DNA from: Acidobacteriota bacterium
GTDB lineage: Bacteria > Acidobacteriota > Vicinamibacteria > Vicinamibacterales > UBA2999
Reading direction: 5' to 3'
DNA: 45,266 bases
NCBI GenBank assembly: GCA_016190945.1
Contig: JACPPO010000089.1
Coordinates: 1-45,266, forward strand
Both the position numbers and the translations under genes were made by a program. The notes under the pieces were generated by a model. That model was not told the origin of the DNA. It saw nothing but the letters and a program-made list of their open reading frames with translations, and made no database searches. Within the stretch, counting starts at the first letter, position 1. Every line of letters begins with the position of its first letter. Positions 17,095 through 25,072 of the stretch are shown here, in pieces.

Positions 17095-17525
17095 GTTCGT
17101 CCTCGCGATGAATCCAGTGTCCACCCTGGAGTGCGCTCCAGAGTCAAGCCTCTTGTGGACGAGCACAGGCGGGGTGCACGTTCGCGGCCGATTGCCTCGT
17201 CGAGGGCCCGGCGCGCGGTCCTTGGCGGCAGCCGCCCGGAGCGCCGCCGGAGCGTCGCCGCAGATTCCACGCCGACAAATCGCTCGCGCACCCGACCGTT
17301 GGAAAACACCAGCAAGGTGGGGATTGAGGCGATGCGAAACCGCTCGGCCAGCTCCGGCTGCTCGTCGACGTTGACCTTGAGTACCCGCGCCCGTCCTGCC
17401 TCACCCCGGCCGATCTCCTCGACCATCGGCAGCTGCAGGCGGCAGGGGCCGCACCACGGCGCCCAAAAGTCCACGAGCACCGGAATGGAGCTGTGGAGGA
17501 TGTCGTGTTCGAATGTTGATTCCAT
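16983..17525 (-). CDS. thioredoxin-fold protein, C-terminus probably frameshifted
   Basis: The first ~90 residues are a clear thioredoxin: VLVDFWAPWCGPCRLQLPMVEEI with the WCGPC active site, KVNVDEQPELAERFRIASIPTLLVFSNGR with the cis-proline. After ATLRR at about residue 85 the frame departs from the family and runs 95 more residues through the mercury-operon promoter and into the metallochaperone gene. One base change after CGGCGG would give a normal helix end (ALRAAAAKDR) but would fuse the frame to the metallochaperone. The ATG at 17525 directly abuts repeat copy C and has only a weak ribosome-binding site. The gene is probably functional in its redox domain. Confidence 0.7.
   Translation of the reverse strand: MESTFEHDILHSSIPVLVDFWAPWCGPCRLQLPMVEEIGRGEAGRARVLKVNVDEQPELAERFRIASIPTLLVFSNGRVRERFVGVESAATLRRRSGRLPPRTARRALDEAIGRERAPRLCSSTRGLTLERTPGWTLDSSRGRTCASTAQPDGKALISAPRVRSAGRPAGPWSFSLSKHC
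17116..17147 (-). promoter_or_regulatory. MerR-type promoter/operator of the mercury operon
   Basis: On the minus strand TTGACT and GACACT are 20 bp apart, the stretched spacing of MerR-family promoters. The spacer holds the perfect palindrome CTGGAG-N4-CTCCAG (17126-17141). It lies 22 bp before the metallochaperone start, so the MerR gene at the operon end likely controls its own operon. Confidence 0.82.
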
Positions 17526-17526
17526 T

Positions 17527-17599
17527 GGACCGCGATGCGGCTCACCTACGCCTGGCGCACCGGCACTCGCCGACAATCGGGCAACACAACGGCTACGAA
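17527..17599 (+). repeat. three-hairpin repeat, copy C (fragment)
   Basis: 73 bp match 32043-32115 of copy D with only four differences, beginning GGACCGCGATGCGGCTCACC. The right-hand arm that would close the hairpin is missing, as the match stops before the conserved ATTCTCGTAA. It ends one base before the thioredoxin start codon, so it forms that gene's upstream region. Confidence 0.8.
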
Positions 17600-17679
17600 C
17601 TACCTGACACACAGTCTCTGGTCTGGATTCGCCGCGCCGTTACAGGCTGGAGATCCCGCGGGCCGCCCGACGACAAAGG

Positions 17680-17695
17680 TGTGAGGGACCTCACA
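17680..17695. promoter_or_regulatory. CRP-family binding site
   Basis: TGTGA-GGGACC-TCACA is a perfect copy of the CRP consensus TGTGA-N6-TCACA, extended to 8-bp arms GTGTGAGG/CCTCACAC. With the possible -10 TAACAT at 17735, its centre would be near -60 for the gene at 17895, the usual class I activator position. A CRP-family gene with a matching recognition helix lies 0.9 kb away. It may also affect the divergent thioredoxin gene. Confidence 0.7.
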
Positions 17696-17894
17696 CTTTA
17701 CAGAGGTCCGCGCGCGATCCGGAGCCGATTCGGATAACATAGCGACGGGATACACGCGTCAGGCGTAACGAAAGCAAGCCGTCGGAGACTAACGGAAAAG
17801 CAGGGGTTTCGCGTCGCTATCGCCGACCCGCCTTGTGCGACGCGAGCCAGTCCGTTCACCAAAGGGTACTGAAACGAAACGTACAGGAGGAACC

Positions 17895-18275
17895 ATGACG
17901 AACATCGTCCGGTCTGCCGCGCTCGTAGCCTTCGCGGCCGTTTTCGCCGTTGTGTCGCTTGGCGCGCAGACGACGTACGAGGGCACGCTGGTGGACAGCA
18001 AGTGTTACCTGGGGATGAATGAGACAGGCAACGATCATGGCCAGATGAAGGCCTGCGGCACCATGTGTCTGAAGGGAGGAACGCCTGCCGCGCTCTTGAC
18101 GAAGGAGAAGCAGTTTCACGCCCTGATCGCGCCGTCCGGCGCGCTTGCCGCTTACGTCGGGCAGCAGATTCGCGTCGTCGGGTCGCTGCACAACGGCGCG
18201 ATCCTCGCGAAGAGCGTGCAGGTAAACAAGGGCGGCCGGTGGGAAGAAGTGAAGCTCGGCGGGATGGCGGGATGA
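17895..18275 (+). CDS. small secreted cysteine-containing protein, function unknown
   Basis: A 126-residue protein with a clear signal peptide (SAALVAFAAVFAVVSLGA, cleaved before QTTYEG). The mature part has VDSKCYLGMNE, QMKACGTMCLKGGTPAALLT and an OB-fold-like C-terminal half (IRVVGSLHNGAILAKSVQV). The three cysteines, histidine and methionines could bind metal. AGGAGG lies four bases before the ATG. I do not know a named function. The CRP-type site upstream suggests regulation by the neighbouring CRP-family protein. Confidence 0.8.
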   Translation: MTNIVRSAALVAFAAVFAVVSLGAQTTYEGTLVDSKCYLGMNETGNDHGQMKACGTMCLKGGTPAALLTKEKQFHALIAPSGALAAYVGQQIRVVGSLHNGAILAKSVQVNKGGRWEEVKLGGMAG

Positions 18276-18384
18276 TATAGGTAGGAAGGTCATTCGGCGG
18301 AACGATCGCGAGGGTCGGTCGCGCCGAGGGCCGACTCCCTGCGCGTACGCAACCCAGAGGCTTCAATCCGAGAGTCCACGACGG

Positions 18385-18414
18385 CGCCACCTGCAGGACG
18401 GGCCGCAGGTGGCG
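18385..18414. terminator. hairpin between convergent genes
   Basis: CGCCACCTGC (18385-18394) pairs perfectly with GCAGGTGGCG (18405-18414) around a 10-nt loop. It lies between the stop codons of the secreted-protein gene and the CRP-family gene and could end transcription from both sides, although no T-run follows. The rest of 18276-18543 shows nothing coding. Confidence 0.4.
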
Positions 18415-18543
18415 TCCAGCCGAACTGTTGCGTTGCCCTTGAGCTTGCGCTAACGTCTGCCGCCGTGACGTTTTCGCAGGTACTTGAGCCGCCTGATGAT
18501 GCCACTCCGTTCGCTTCCGTTGCCGGCTCATGCGCCGGGTTTG

Positions 18544-19281
18544 TCAATTCGATCGGCGCGGTGAGTCCGGAGAACTCTCGCCTGTCGCGGGCTGGGCGGC
18601 GATCCATCGAAGTCGTTCGGGATCGCGCAGCCGGACGCTGCGGCGATCCATCTCCAGCAGGTTCTGCTCGCGCCATTCCTGCAGGATCGCGTTCACCGTT
18701 TCGCGGCTGAGGCCGACGAGGCGTCCCAGGTCACCTTGACTCAGCCTGAGCGAGATGAGTACGCCGTCGGTATCGGGGACACCATGGCGGTCAGCCAGCT
18801 CGAGCAGCGCGTGCGCGACACGGGCATGAGCACTCTTGCAGAGCAGCTCTTCGACGCGCGACTTCAGCGTCCGAATGCGGAGCCCAATCAGCTTCGTGAT
18901 CTGAAACCCAACCTCCGGCGTCTCGCGAATCATGCGCATGATCGTGTCCCGGCTCATCGCACAGATGACGCAGTCGTCGTACGCCTCGGCCATGTGATCG
19001 CGCGGGGCATCGTCGACGACCGCCAGCTCGCCAAAAATATCGCCTGGATGCAGGAAGGCGAGGATGACCTGGCGATCGTCAAGCGTTCTAGCCGAGATCT
19101 TGATGACGCCGCTCTTGAGCAGGAAGATCTGGTCGCTTGGATCGCCCGGCAGATAGATCTGTGTCCCGCGCTTGACTTCGAGCATCCGGGTGACCTTCCC
19201 GAGCTGCTGCCGTTGGGCATCGTTCAGCGCCGAGATCAGTCGAAACCGCTCGAAGTACCACAGCTTGGTATGCACAGGCAT
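18544..19281 (-). CDS. CRP/FNR-family transcriptional regulator
   Basis: A 245-residue regulator. An N-terminal cyclic-nucleotide-binding-type beta-roll (RGTQIYLPGDPSDQIFLLKSGVIKI, FLHPGDIFGELAVVDD) is followed by a long dimerisation helix and a winged helix-turn-helix LSQGDLGRLVGLSRETVNAILQEWR. The recognition helix R-E-T-V matches CRP, which reads TGTGA. The FNR-type N-terminal cysteine cluster is absent from the chosen ATG onward. A perfect TGTGA-N6-TCACA lies at 17680 and a near match at 19594. The effector cannot be told. Confidence 0.9.
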   Translation of the reverse strand: MPVHTKLWYFERFRLISALNDAQRQQLGKVTRMLEVKRGTQIYLPGDPSDQIFLLKSGVIKISARTLDDRQVILAFLHPGDIFGELAVVDDAPRDHMAEAYDDCVICAMSRDTIMRMIRETPEVGFQITKLIGLRIRTLKSRVEELLCKSAHARVAHALLELADRHGVPDTDGVLISLRLSQGDLGRLVGLSRETVNAILQEWREQNLLEMDRRSVRLRDPERLRWIAAQPATGESSPDSPRRSN

Positions 19282-19593
19282 CCTAACGTTCGAGTTGACG
19301 CACAGGTGAATCTGAAGGTCGGAGCAGCCGCGCGAACAGCCCAAATGAGAAATTCGGCGATGGCGCGCAAAGGTTACGGCGGCCTCATATCGACCGCGAT
19401 CTCGCGGTGCCGCGCCCCGACGATCTTACAGGCGAAACCGTGGTCCAGGCCACAGTTCGTGGGGCTGCCCGACCGGGAACGTCTTGCCGCCCCGCCTCCG
19501 CCACGTCGGGTCGCTTGCGCCCCGACAGCCAGTTCTGGCTAACTAGGCGGTCCGTTGCGCGGCGGCGCGGCGGCGCGTCGAATGTCGGGTATC

Positions 19594-19609
19594 TGTGCCC
19601 TATCTCACA
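19594..19609. promoter_or_regulatory. second CRP-like site, in the gap between crp-family gene and DUF3179 gene
   Basis: TGTGC-CCTATC-TCACA matches nine of ten CRP consensus bases. It lies about 310 bp before the CRP-family gene and 200 bp before the DUF3179 selenoprotein gene, which are divergent. Otherwise the 530-bp interval 19282-19810 shows no convincing gene or promoter. Confidence 0.45.
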
Positions 19610-19810
19610 CGAAGCGAACCGGCGGCGGGCGATTCAGGGCGTCACGCGGCCGTTCGACGAGACAGTGAAGGCAAGCCCGGGCTCGGCGCCCGGTCCGGGC
19701 GTCGGCACTTGCCAAGGGGCCACCGGACTGCGGGCGAGTTCACATATGATCGTTCGCTGCAACGCGTGTGAACAGTGTAAGGGCGAGAATTGTGCGTGGA
19801 GGTCTCAACG

Positions 19811-20842
19811 ATGCTGATCCGAGTGTTCATCGTCCTCGCCACGACGGCGGCGGCTGTGGCCCTCGCGGCCGCACAGGAACCAGACAGAATCGAGATCGTG
19901 CTGCCGCGCGACGCGATTCCGACGATCGACAAGCCCGAGTTCGAGCCGGCGGACAAGGCCGACCGGGTCATGGCCAATGAGGAGCTCGTGATCGGCCTCG
20001 TCGGTACGCGTGAGCGACGGGCCTACTCGACATGGCAGCTCGATCGTCATGAGATCGTCAACGACGTGTTCGAGGGGAGACCGATTGCGGTCACGTGGTG
20101 ACCGCTCTGTGGCACTGGCATCGTGTATGCCAGAGAGGTCGCAGGTCGCACGCTTACGTTCGGCGTGTCAGGCATGCTGTACAAGGATGGCCTCGTGATG
20201 TACGACCGTCAGACCGACACGTTATGGACGCAGGTCGACGGGCGTGCCGTGCGCGGGTCGCTGAACGGGCGACAGCTTGAGATCGTGCCAGCAGTACACG
20301 CCACATGGAAGGAGTGGCTCGCGCTCTATCCGGGCAGCCAGGTGCTTAGGAAGAATGGGGAGTTCCGTTCATCGTATGAGAACTACAACCGGAATCCCGG
20401 GGAGCTCGGCATCATGGGACGCCGCAACACGGACGACCGTCTGCCCGGAAAGGAGCGCATCCTCGGCATACGGGTCGGCGGTGCGGCGATGGCGTTCCCG
20501 CTGAAATCCGTGCGTGGAGGCCGGCTCGCGCAGGCGGACGTGGGCGGGATACCGGTGCTGCTGGCCGCGCCCACGGCCGACCTGCCTGTGCTCGCGTACG
20601 AGCGGCGAGCGCGCTCACGCACGCTGACGTTCCGGATCGAAACGGCGGGCGGCAGGTCCGTGCTGCGCGACGTCGAAACGAACAGCACCTGGGATGTCGC
20701 GACAGGAACGGCGCTGTCCGGCCCGATGGCCGGCGCGCAGCTGCCTCGCGCGACCGCCTATCCGGCGTTCTGGTTCGGCTGGCGCGGCTACTTTCCGGCG
20801 ACCGGCGTGTGGCAGCGTTCGAAGGAGCAGCCGCGAAAGTAG
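19811..20842 (+). CDS. DUF3179-family protein, candidate selenoprotein (U97)
   Basis: Read through one in-frame TGA (20099-20101) this is a 343-residue exported protein: signal peptide LIRVFIVLATTAAAVALAAA, then RIEIVLPRDAIPTIDKPEF, NEELVIGLV, and the family core GRPIAVTW-U-PLCGTGIVY, where relatives have C-P-L-C. Later LYKDGLVMYDRQTDTLWTQ, WKEWLALYPGSQVL and YPAFWFGWRGYFP are also family features. GGAGG lies 8 nt before the ATG. Sec at the first position of the CxxC pair implies a redox or metal-binding role in the periplasm. I recall selenoproteins being annotated in this family. The function of DUF3179 is unknown. Confidence 0.85.
20115..20133 (+). promoter_or_regulatory. SECIS-like hairpin after TGA of the DUF3179 gene
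   Basis: A perfect 7-bp stem CTGGCAT/ATGCCAG with the loop CGTGT. The loop starts 20 nt after the TGA at 20099-20101 and has G in second place. The stem can be prolonged alternatively by CTCTGTGGCA with TGCCAGAGAG. Confidence 0.6.
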
Positions 20843-21249
20843 ACGCAGTGCAGCGAAGCGAACCGTGGACCACGCCACCGATCGATCTGACAATTCGTGC
20901 GGATGAGCTGCGATGCTGTATTCGAGTGGGCTTCGCCTTGCACGCTCTCCAGCTGAGGCGTGCAGTTTCAGGATCGGCGCTCAGCGCGGCGCCGGCGGCG
21001 AAGCCGTCTACTACGCATCCAGGAGTGCCTTGTAGATCGGGTCACAGAATTCCACGACAATGAGGAGTACGGAGTCATTACTCAGTACCTGCGGATAAAG
21101 GGCATTGTGCCGCCTTCGACTGCCAATGCGGCGGCCCGCGTGGCGCCGGCGGACGAGGGCGCGGCAATTAGGGTAATTAGTAAGAGACGCGTAAACGCCG
21201 CCTCGCGCCCGATCCGACGGGCCGACCCGATCTAACGGGTGGTGTGCCG
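20843..21249. other. intergenic stretch without a convincing gene
   Basis: No frame resembles a known protein. On the minus strand a hydrophobic, signal-like stretch (TRLLLITLIAAPSSAGA, around 21150-21200) and an LYPQVLSNDSVLLIVVEFC-type segment (around 21040-21105) lie in different frames, which may be the decayed remains of a small exported protein. I cannot support more. Confidence 0.3.
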
Positions 21250-22047
21250 ATGCAGGGTGCCCGCCGAATCAGTCGTCGCCGCACCGCGGTTGAAGCAGTG
21301 CTCAGATACCCGCGGGCACTGCTCGTCGTCGTGCTCTTCCTGATTACGGTCCTGAGCTGGGCGTGGATCGTCCTGATGGCGCGGGACATGCACGGTTCCA
21401 TGCTCGGACCTGCCGCCTGGATGATGACGCCTGTCTGGGATGGGCCGCACCTGCTGCTGCTGTGGGCCATGTGGGCGGTGATGATGGCAGGCATGATGCT
21501 GCCGTCCGCATCGCCCGTCCTGCTGCTCTATGCCGGAGCCGTTCGCAACCGAGCGGATGAACCGCGGGCGATGCTGCATGTGTACGCGCTTGCCACGGGA
21601 TACCTGACGGTATGGGCGGCCTTCAGCGTCGGTGCAATGGTAATACAACGGATGTTCGGATCGCTGCGGCTCTTAACGCCAATGATGGAGCCGGCGACGC
21701 CAGTCGCGGGCGCAGCCGTACTGCTCGTTGCCGGCATCTATCAGATGACGCCGCTCAAGCGCGTGTGCCTGCGGACGTGCCGATCTCCGCTGTCGTTTCT
21801 GACGCGGCGCTGGCGGTCGGGCCGCGCGGGCGCCTTTCGGATGGGCGTCGAGCACGGGATCTATTGCCTCGGATGTTGCTGGGCGCTGATGCTGCTGTTG
21901 TTCGCGGGCGGCGTGATGAACCTGTTTGTCATCGCCGCCTTGACCGCGTGGGTGACCGTCGAGAAGATCGCGCCGTTTGGCGAGCAGGGCGCGCGTGCGA
22001 GCGGCGCCCTGCTGATCGCCACAGCCGCTTGGATGCTGGCACGGTGA
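21250..22047 (+). CDS. DUF2182 integral membrane protein
   Basis: A 265-residue membrane protein with about six hydrophobic segments. It shows the DUF2182 features MWAVMMAGMMLPSASPVLLLY near residue 75 and MGVEHGIYCLGCCWALMLLLFAGGVMNL near residue 205. The methionine, histidine and cysteine residues in the helices suggest metal binding or transport. It is convergent with a DUF1326 gene, a usual partner, two bp away. The actual function is not known. Confidence 0.9.
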   Translation: MQGARRISRRRTAVEAVLRYPRALLVVVLFLITVLSWAWIVLMARDMHGSMLGPAAWMMTPVWDGPHLLLLWAMWAVMMAGMMLPSASPVLLLYAGAVRNRADEPRAMLHVYALATGYLTVWAAFSVGAMVIQRMFGSLRLLTPMMEPATPVAGAAVLLVAGIYQMTPLKRVCLRTCRSPLSFLTRRWRSGRAGAFRMGVEHGIYCLGCCWALMLLLFAGGVMNLFVIAALTAWVTVEKIAPFGEQGARASGALLIATAAWMLAR

Positions 22048-22049
22048 AA

Positions 22050-22688
22050 TTACGCGGCCGCCGTCGTCGGTTGTGCGTTCGTCCAATCGAAATCGTACAG
22101 AATCCAGTTCGTCTTCTCGAACGCAAGTGAGAGTCCACCGGCTTTGGCGTGGAAGGATCCCTGCCCGCAGTCGCCGCGCTTCCAGATGAACCCGTCCGGC
22201 AGCTCGACGGTGGCGAGGTGTTCGTCCCCGGTTACCGGGTTCTTGAATGTATCGCCGCGCGCCTCGGCTAGGCCCTCCGCCCGAAACACGCTTTTCCGCC
22301 CTTGCCCCTCGATTGCGATCTTCGCCTTTTCGAGTCCGACCACCTCGAAGGTTGGCCCGAGCAGTTCCCATGGCAGGCCGCCCAGCTTCCCGGTGAAGAT
22401 CTGGGCGAGCGCATTGATCTGCGGATCCGTGGTCGCAGGCTCCACCACGAACACACACTTGCCGTTGCCTTCGTGGATCGCCTTTGGCCACTCGACAATG
22501 GCGGCACACTTGATGCCGGACAAGTTGACCTCGCCGCACTTTCCATCAATGATGTGGATCCCGACCAGCGCGCGGCAGCTGCCATCCTTCGAGTTCGGGA
22601 ATCCGCCAAAATTGCAGCCACAGCCGAAGTCGCAGTTACAGAACTCGTATCCGCGGCCACGCAGCCGCCATGTCGTTGAAGTTGCCAT
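22050..22688 (-). CDS. DUF1326 protein
   Basis: A 212-residue protein beginning WRLRGRGYEFCNCDFGCGCNFGGFPNSKDGSCRALVGIHI, the DUF1326 hallmark of a C-x-C-x4-C-x-C cluster near the N-terminus, followed by a mostly beta domain (KCVFVVEPATTDPQINALAQIFTGKLGG). Such clusters suggest metal binding. Its partner DUF2182 is the adjacent convergent gene. GAGGAGG lies upstream of the ATG and a promoter-like pair at 22737-22765. Confidence 0.9.
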   Translation of the reverse strand: MATSTTWRLRGRGYEFCNCDFGCGCNFGGFPNSKDGSCRALVGIHIIDGKCGEVNLSGIKCAAIVEWPKAIHEGNGKCVFVVEPATTDPQINALAQIFTGKLGGLPWELLGPTFEVVGLEKAKIAIEGQGRKSVFRAEGLAEARGDTFKNPVTGDEHLATVELPDGFIWKRGDCGQGSFHAKAGGLSLAFEKTNWILYDFDWTNAQPTTAAA

Positions 22689-23145
22689 CGTGCGTCCTCC
22701 TCGAAGGTATTCGTTGTCTGTCAGTCAGCTCGGCCGAGCTTAGCCGAAGCGATGCGTTCCCGCAACGAATTCGGCAAGGCGATGCGCGGGCGTGTGTGAG
22801 GAACGCATCCCGAACTCGGTCAGGGCACGCGAATCGACAGCGGCACCTGGCTCGATCGGCGCCGGGATTCCACGCCTGATCGTACGGCACGAGGGCGCCG
22901 AACGAGGCTCGACCGCGAGCGACCGGCCGACTATAGGTCACGACAGTCTCCGTATTCGCGACTCGCTGCGACACAGCCGCGGCCTGGCTCTCTTGGACCT
23001 GCTCGAGCGGAATGATTTCCACCGGCGCATCGGATGCCGCCGTGTCGGTCCGGAGTGGATCCGCCATCGGCCGGACGTCCCGTCCAGGATCGCGCTGGCA
23101 GGCGAGGACCAGGATCGCCGGTGCAATTAGCAAGAGTGCTCGCAT
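22636..23145 (-). pseudogene. DUF2911 lipoprotein, 3'-truncated
   Basis: A lipoprotein signal (LLLIAPAILVLAC) is followed by the DUF2911 core SQRVANTETVVTYSRPVARG and FGALVPYDQAWNPGAD. In the family, WNPGA is followed by another hundred or so residues of beta domain. Here the similarity stops near 22855 and the frame continues as arginine/cysteine-rich sequence through the DUF1326 promoter. It starts three bp after the glycosyltransferase stop. Likely a truncated, non-functional gene. Confidence 0.7.
22737..22765 (-). promoter_or_regulatory. promoter of the DUF1326 gene
   Basis: On the minus strand TTGCGG and TAAGCT are separated by 17 bp, 48 nt before the ATG. It lies inside the degraded 3' part of the DUF2911 frame. 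Confidence 0.5.
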
Positions 23146-23148
23146 CGC

Positions 23149-24531
23149 TCACCCCTGCTGGCAAGTGTGCTCGGGCTGGACTGACGCGGCACGCAAGTGC
23201 CGTCGAGCCCATTCCCGCGTTCGAGGCGCGGAAAGCCCTGCCTGCGCGAATCTCTCCAGGTCGCCCAGATCGTCGACATCATTCCATTCCTCGAGACGGG
23301 AGATCGGCAATCCAAGTTCGGCTGCTCTCTCGAGCGTTTGACACAGGACGTGACCGGTACCCCAATCGCTTCCGTGAAACAGCTGAGGGTGCGGCCGATT
23401 CAACCCGACCAAGTAGTAGCCTCCGTCGAGTGCCGGGCCAATCACCACGCGATCGGAGCCATCTGCCAGCGATGCGAGAGCGGCTCGAAGACGTCGATCG
23501 GGAAGATCCGGAAGATCGGAGCCGATGAGGATGACCGAGCGGTAACCTCGCCGAAAAGCGTCATCGAACGCGTGGGCAAGGCGGTCGCCCAGGGATGTTC
23601 CGCGCTGGCTGACGACCTCACAGCTGGATCCGACAATCTGCCGCATCGCGCGGACCTCGTCGGCTGGCTCGCACGCGATGATTTGGTCGGTCGCGGAAAT
23701 CGAGCGAATGACATCCAGCGTGTCTTCGAACAGAGCGCGTCGTAAATCTGCATGGGCCATCTCGTCGAACGCATGCAATCGCGTCTTGCCTGGGGTCCAT
23801 GGCGCCCGCGCCATCATCACGATTGCCTCGGGCTTTCGCCCGTGGTATCGCCGCGCGAGAAGCGCTGGATTCACGCCGGCCAGATATTTCGCGATCAGCA
23901 GGAGGTTCCCGAAGCTGCGTCGTACCCACCCGTCGCGCTCCCAGCGCCGGGCGGACGTCGTCACGGCCGCTCGGTCGAAGTGCAGGCGACCGTATCTTTT
24001 CAGGCGCCGCACCAGATCGACGTCTTCCATCAGTGGAAGACCGCGAAATCCTCCTACGATGTTGAACGCAGAGCGCCGAGCGAAGAGCGCCTGATCGCCG
24101 TAAGGTAAGCGGAATACCGCGACACGGACTCGGACTCCCAGCTCGATAACCCGGGCCCGCCAGTCTCTGCTGTCCAGCGCGAAGCGAAACGCGCCGCCCA
24201 CGATCCCGGGCCTGCGATCGGCTTCGATGACGACGTCGAGCCAGTCCGCGGGCAGCCTGGAGTCGGCATGAAGGAACAACAGCCAGCGGCCGTGAGCGAC
24301 TGCGGCCCCCGCGTCCATCTGTCCGCCGCGGCCGCGCGGAGCAGTTACCCAATGCACCGATTCGAATTGATCCTGAAGGTCGCGGTACCGCAACGCCTCG
24401 TCGCGGGTCGCCACGACGATTGTTTCAGCGTTGCCGTGAGACGGAAGTGTTCGGAGCAGCTCGGCGAGCGCGTCGTGGTCCTGCCAGACAGGGATGATGA
24501 CGCTAACGACGGGGTCTGCAGAGATCTTCAT
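23149..24531 (-). CDS. fused arsenosugar-type glycosyltransferase (TIGR04283 + TIGR04282)
   Basis: A 460-residue fusion. Residues 1 to ~225 form a GT2 glycosyltransferase of the TIGR04283 type: VSVIIPVWQDHDALAELL, PRGRGGQMDAGAAVAHGRWLLFLHADSRLP, YGDQALFARR and GFRGLPLMEDVDLVRRL. Residues ~235-440 match the TIGR04282 (DUF2064) type: MARAPWTPGKTRL, GTSLGDRLAHAFDDAF, VILIGSDLPDLP and IGPALDGGYYLVGL. Both families occur in clusters with ArsM and the radical SAM protein ArsS, where arsenosugar synthesis is proposed. Usually they are separate genes. ArsC lies 0.5 kb upstream; ArsS is not in the window. Confidence 0.88.
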   Translation of the reverse strand: MKISADPVVSVIIPVWQDHDALAELLRTLPSHGNAETIVVATRDEALRYRDLQDQFESVHWVTAPRGRGGQMDAGAAVAHGRWLLFLHADSRLPADWLDVVIEADRRPGIVGGAFRFALDSRDWRARVIELGVRVRVAVFRLPYGDQALFARRSAFNIVGGFRGLPLMEDVDLVRRLKRYGRLHFDRAAVTTSARRWERDGWVRRSFGNLLLIAKYLAGVNPALLARRYHGRKPEAIVMMARAPWTPGKTRLHAFDEMAHADLRRALFEDTLDVIRSISATDQIIACEPADEVRAMRQIVGSSCEVVSQRGTSLGDRLAHAFDDAFRRGYRSVILIGSDLPDLPDRRLRAALASLADGSDRVVIGPALDGGYYLVGLNRPHPQLFHGSDWGTGHVLCQTLERAAELGLPISRLEEWNDVDDLGDLERFAQAGLSAPRTREWARRHLRAASVQPEHTCQQG

Positions 24532-24581
24532 GACACCATCTTGCGAGAAGTCCGAACCGATACGCGCCAGCGTCCTGTTCG

Positions 24582-25020
24582 CTATCCCGATGGAACTCCA
24601 GGCGAATGCGGTGCGCCGAGCGTGGCGTCGGCGACGTCGTGACGGGGTCCTGCCGCCTGCACGCTGGAGAACGTCGACACCACGTAGGGGACGAACATCG
24701 TCAGGACAATCCTAAGTACTGCGTTTCATAATTACGGTGGCATTCGGCTGGCGATGCATCCCGGCTGGCTGCGTTGCTCCTCCTTCAAATACTCCAGGTA
24801 TTTTCAGTCGTCGCGCCTTGCCAGCCGGGCGCCTCGCCGCCCTCGATACCTCACCGTAATTATGAAACGCAGTACTAAGCAGGCGGCCCAGCGAGATGTC
24901 GCCGCGGACGATCGCGTCCGCGTGATTGATCGCGACGAGGACCGGCCCGACCACGAGCGCGCAGACCAGGGCCCTGCGGACGACCGGCCCGGTTCTGGCG
25001 CACGCAAGCCACGCTTTCAT
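24582..25020 (-). pseudogene. NrtS-like small membrane transporter, split by a MITE
   Basis: The first part encodes MKAWLACARTGPVVRRALV, CALVVGPVLVAINHADAIV and RGDISLGRLL. The last part encodes LRIVLTMFVPYVVSTFSSVQ. Both belong to the small two-helix NrtS (nitrate/nitrite transporter) family. Between them sits a 158-bp inverted-repeat element with a 5-bp duplication. Removing the element and one duplication restores an intact frame of about 90 residues from ATG 25020 to TAG 24582-24584. It lies between arsC and the glycosyltransferase on one strand. The present frame instead reads into the element. Confidence 0.8.
24712..24879. mobile_element. MITE with 23-bp terminal inverted repeats and 5-bp target duplication
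   Basis: Element 24717-24874 begins TACTGCGTTTCATAATTACG (24717 onward) and ends with the exact complement of its first 23 bases, followed by CTAAG (24875-24879), which is also present just before it (24712-24716). No transposase gene fits in 158 bp, so it needs one supplied elsewhere. The inside is G+C-rich and contains no gene. It interrupts the NrtS-like gene, proving past mobility. Confidence 0.9.
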
Positions 25021-25072
25021 GTCTTTCCCGCACATTATGGCACGCGCTCGTTCGCTCGCGCCTCGGGCCACG

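Noticed and set aside
17698-18531. Long leftward open frame opposite the secreted protein gene
   Set aside because: It is Arg/Ser/Pro-rich with no family resemblance and lies antisense to a gene with a signal peptide and AGGAGG site. It is a GC-rich shadow frame.
19407-19817. Open frame before the DUF3179 gene
   Set aside because: No similarity to a known protein, no ribosome-binding site, and it overlaps the start of the DUF3179 gene. Treated as intergenic.
20960-21235. Open frame on the plus strand before DUF2182
   Set aside because: Basic, low-complexity translation without a start signal. The opposite strand is slightly more protein-like, but also broken.
24712-24879. MITE read as a rho-independent terminator of arsC
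   Set aside because: The arms are 23 bp and 112 bp apart, flanked by a 5-bp target duplication and sit inside an interrupted frame. This is insertion, not termination.
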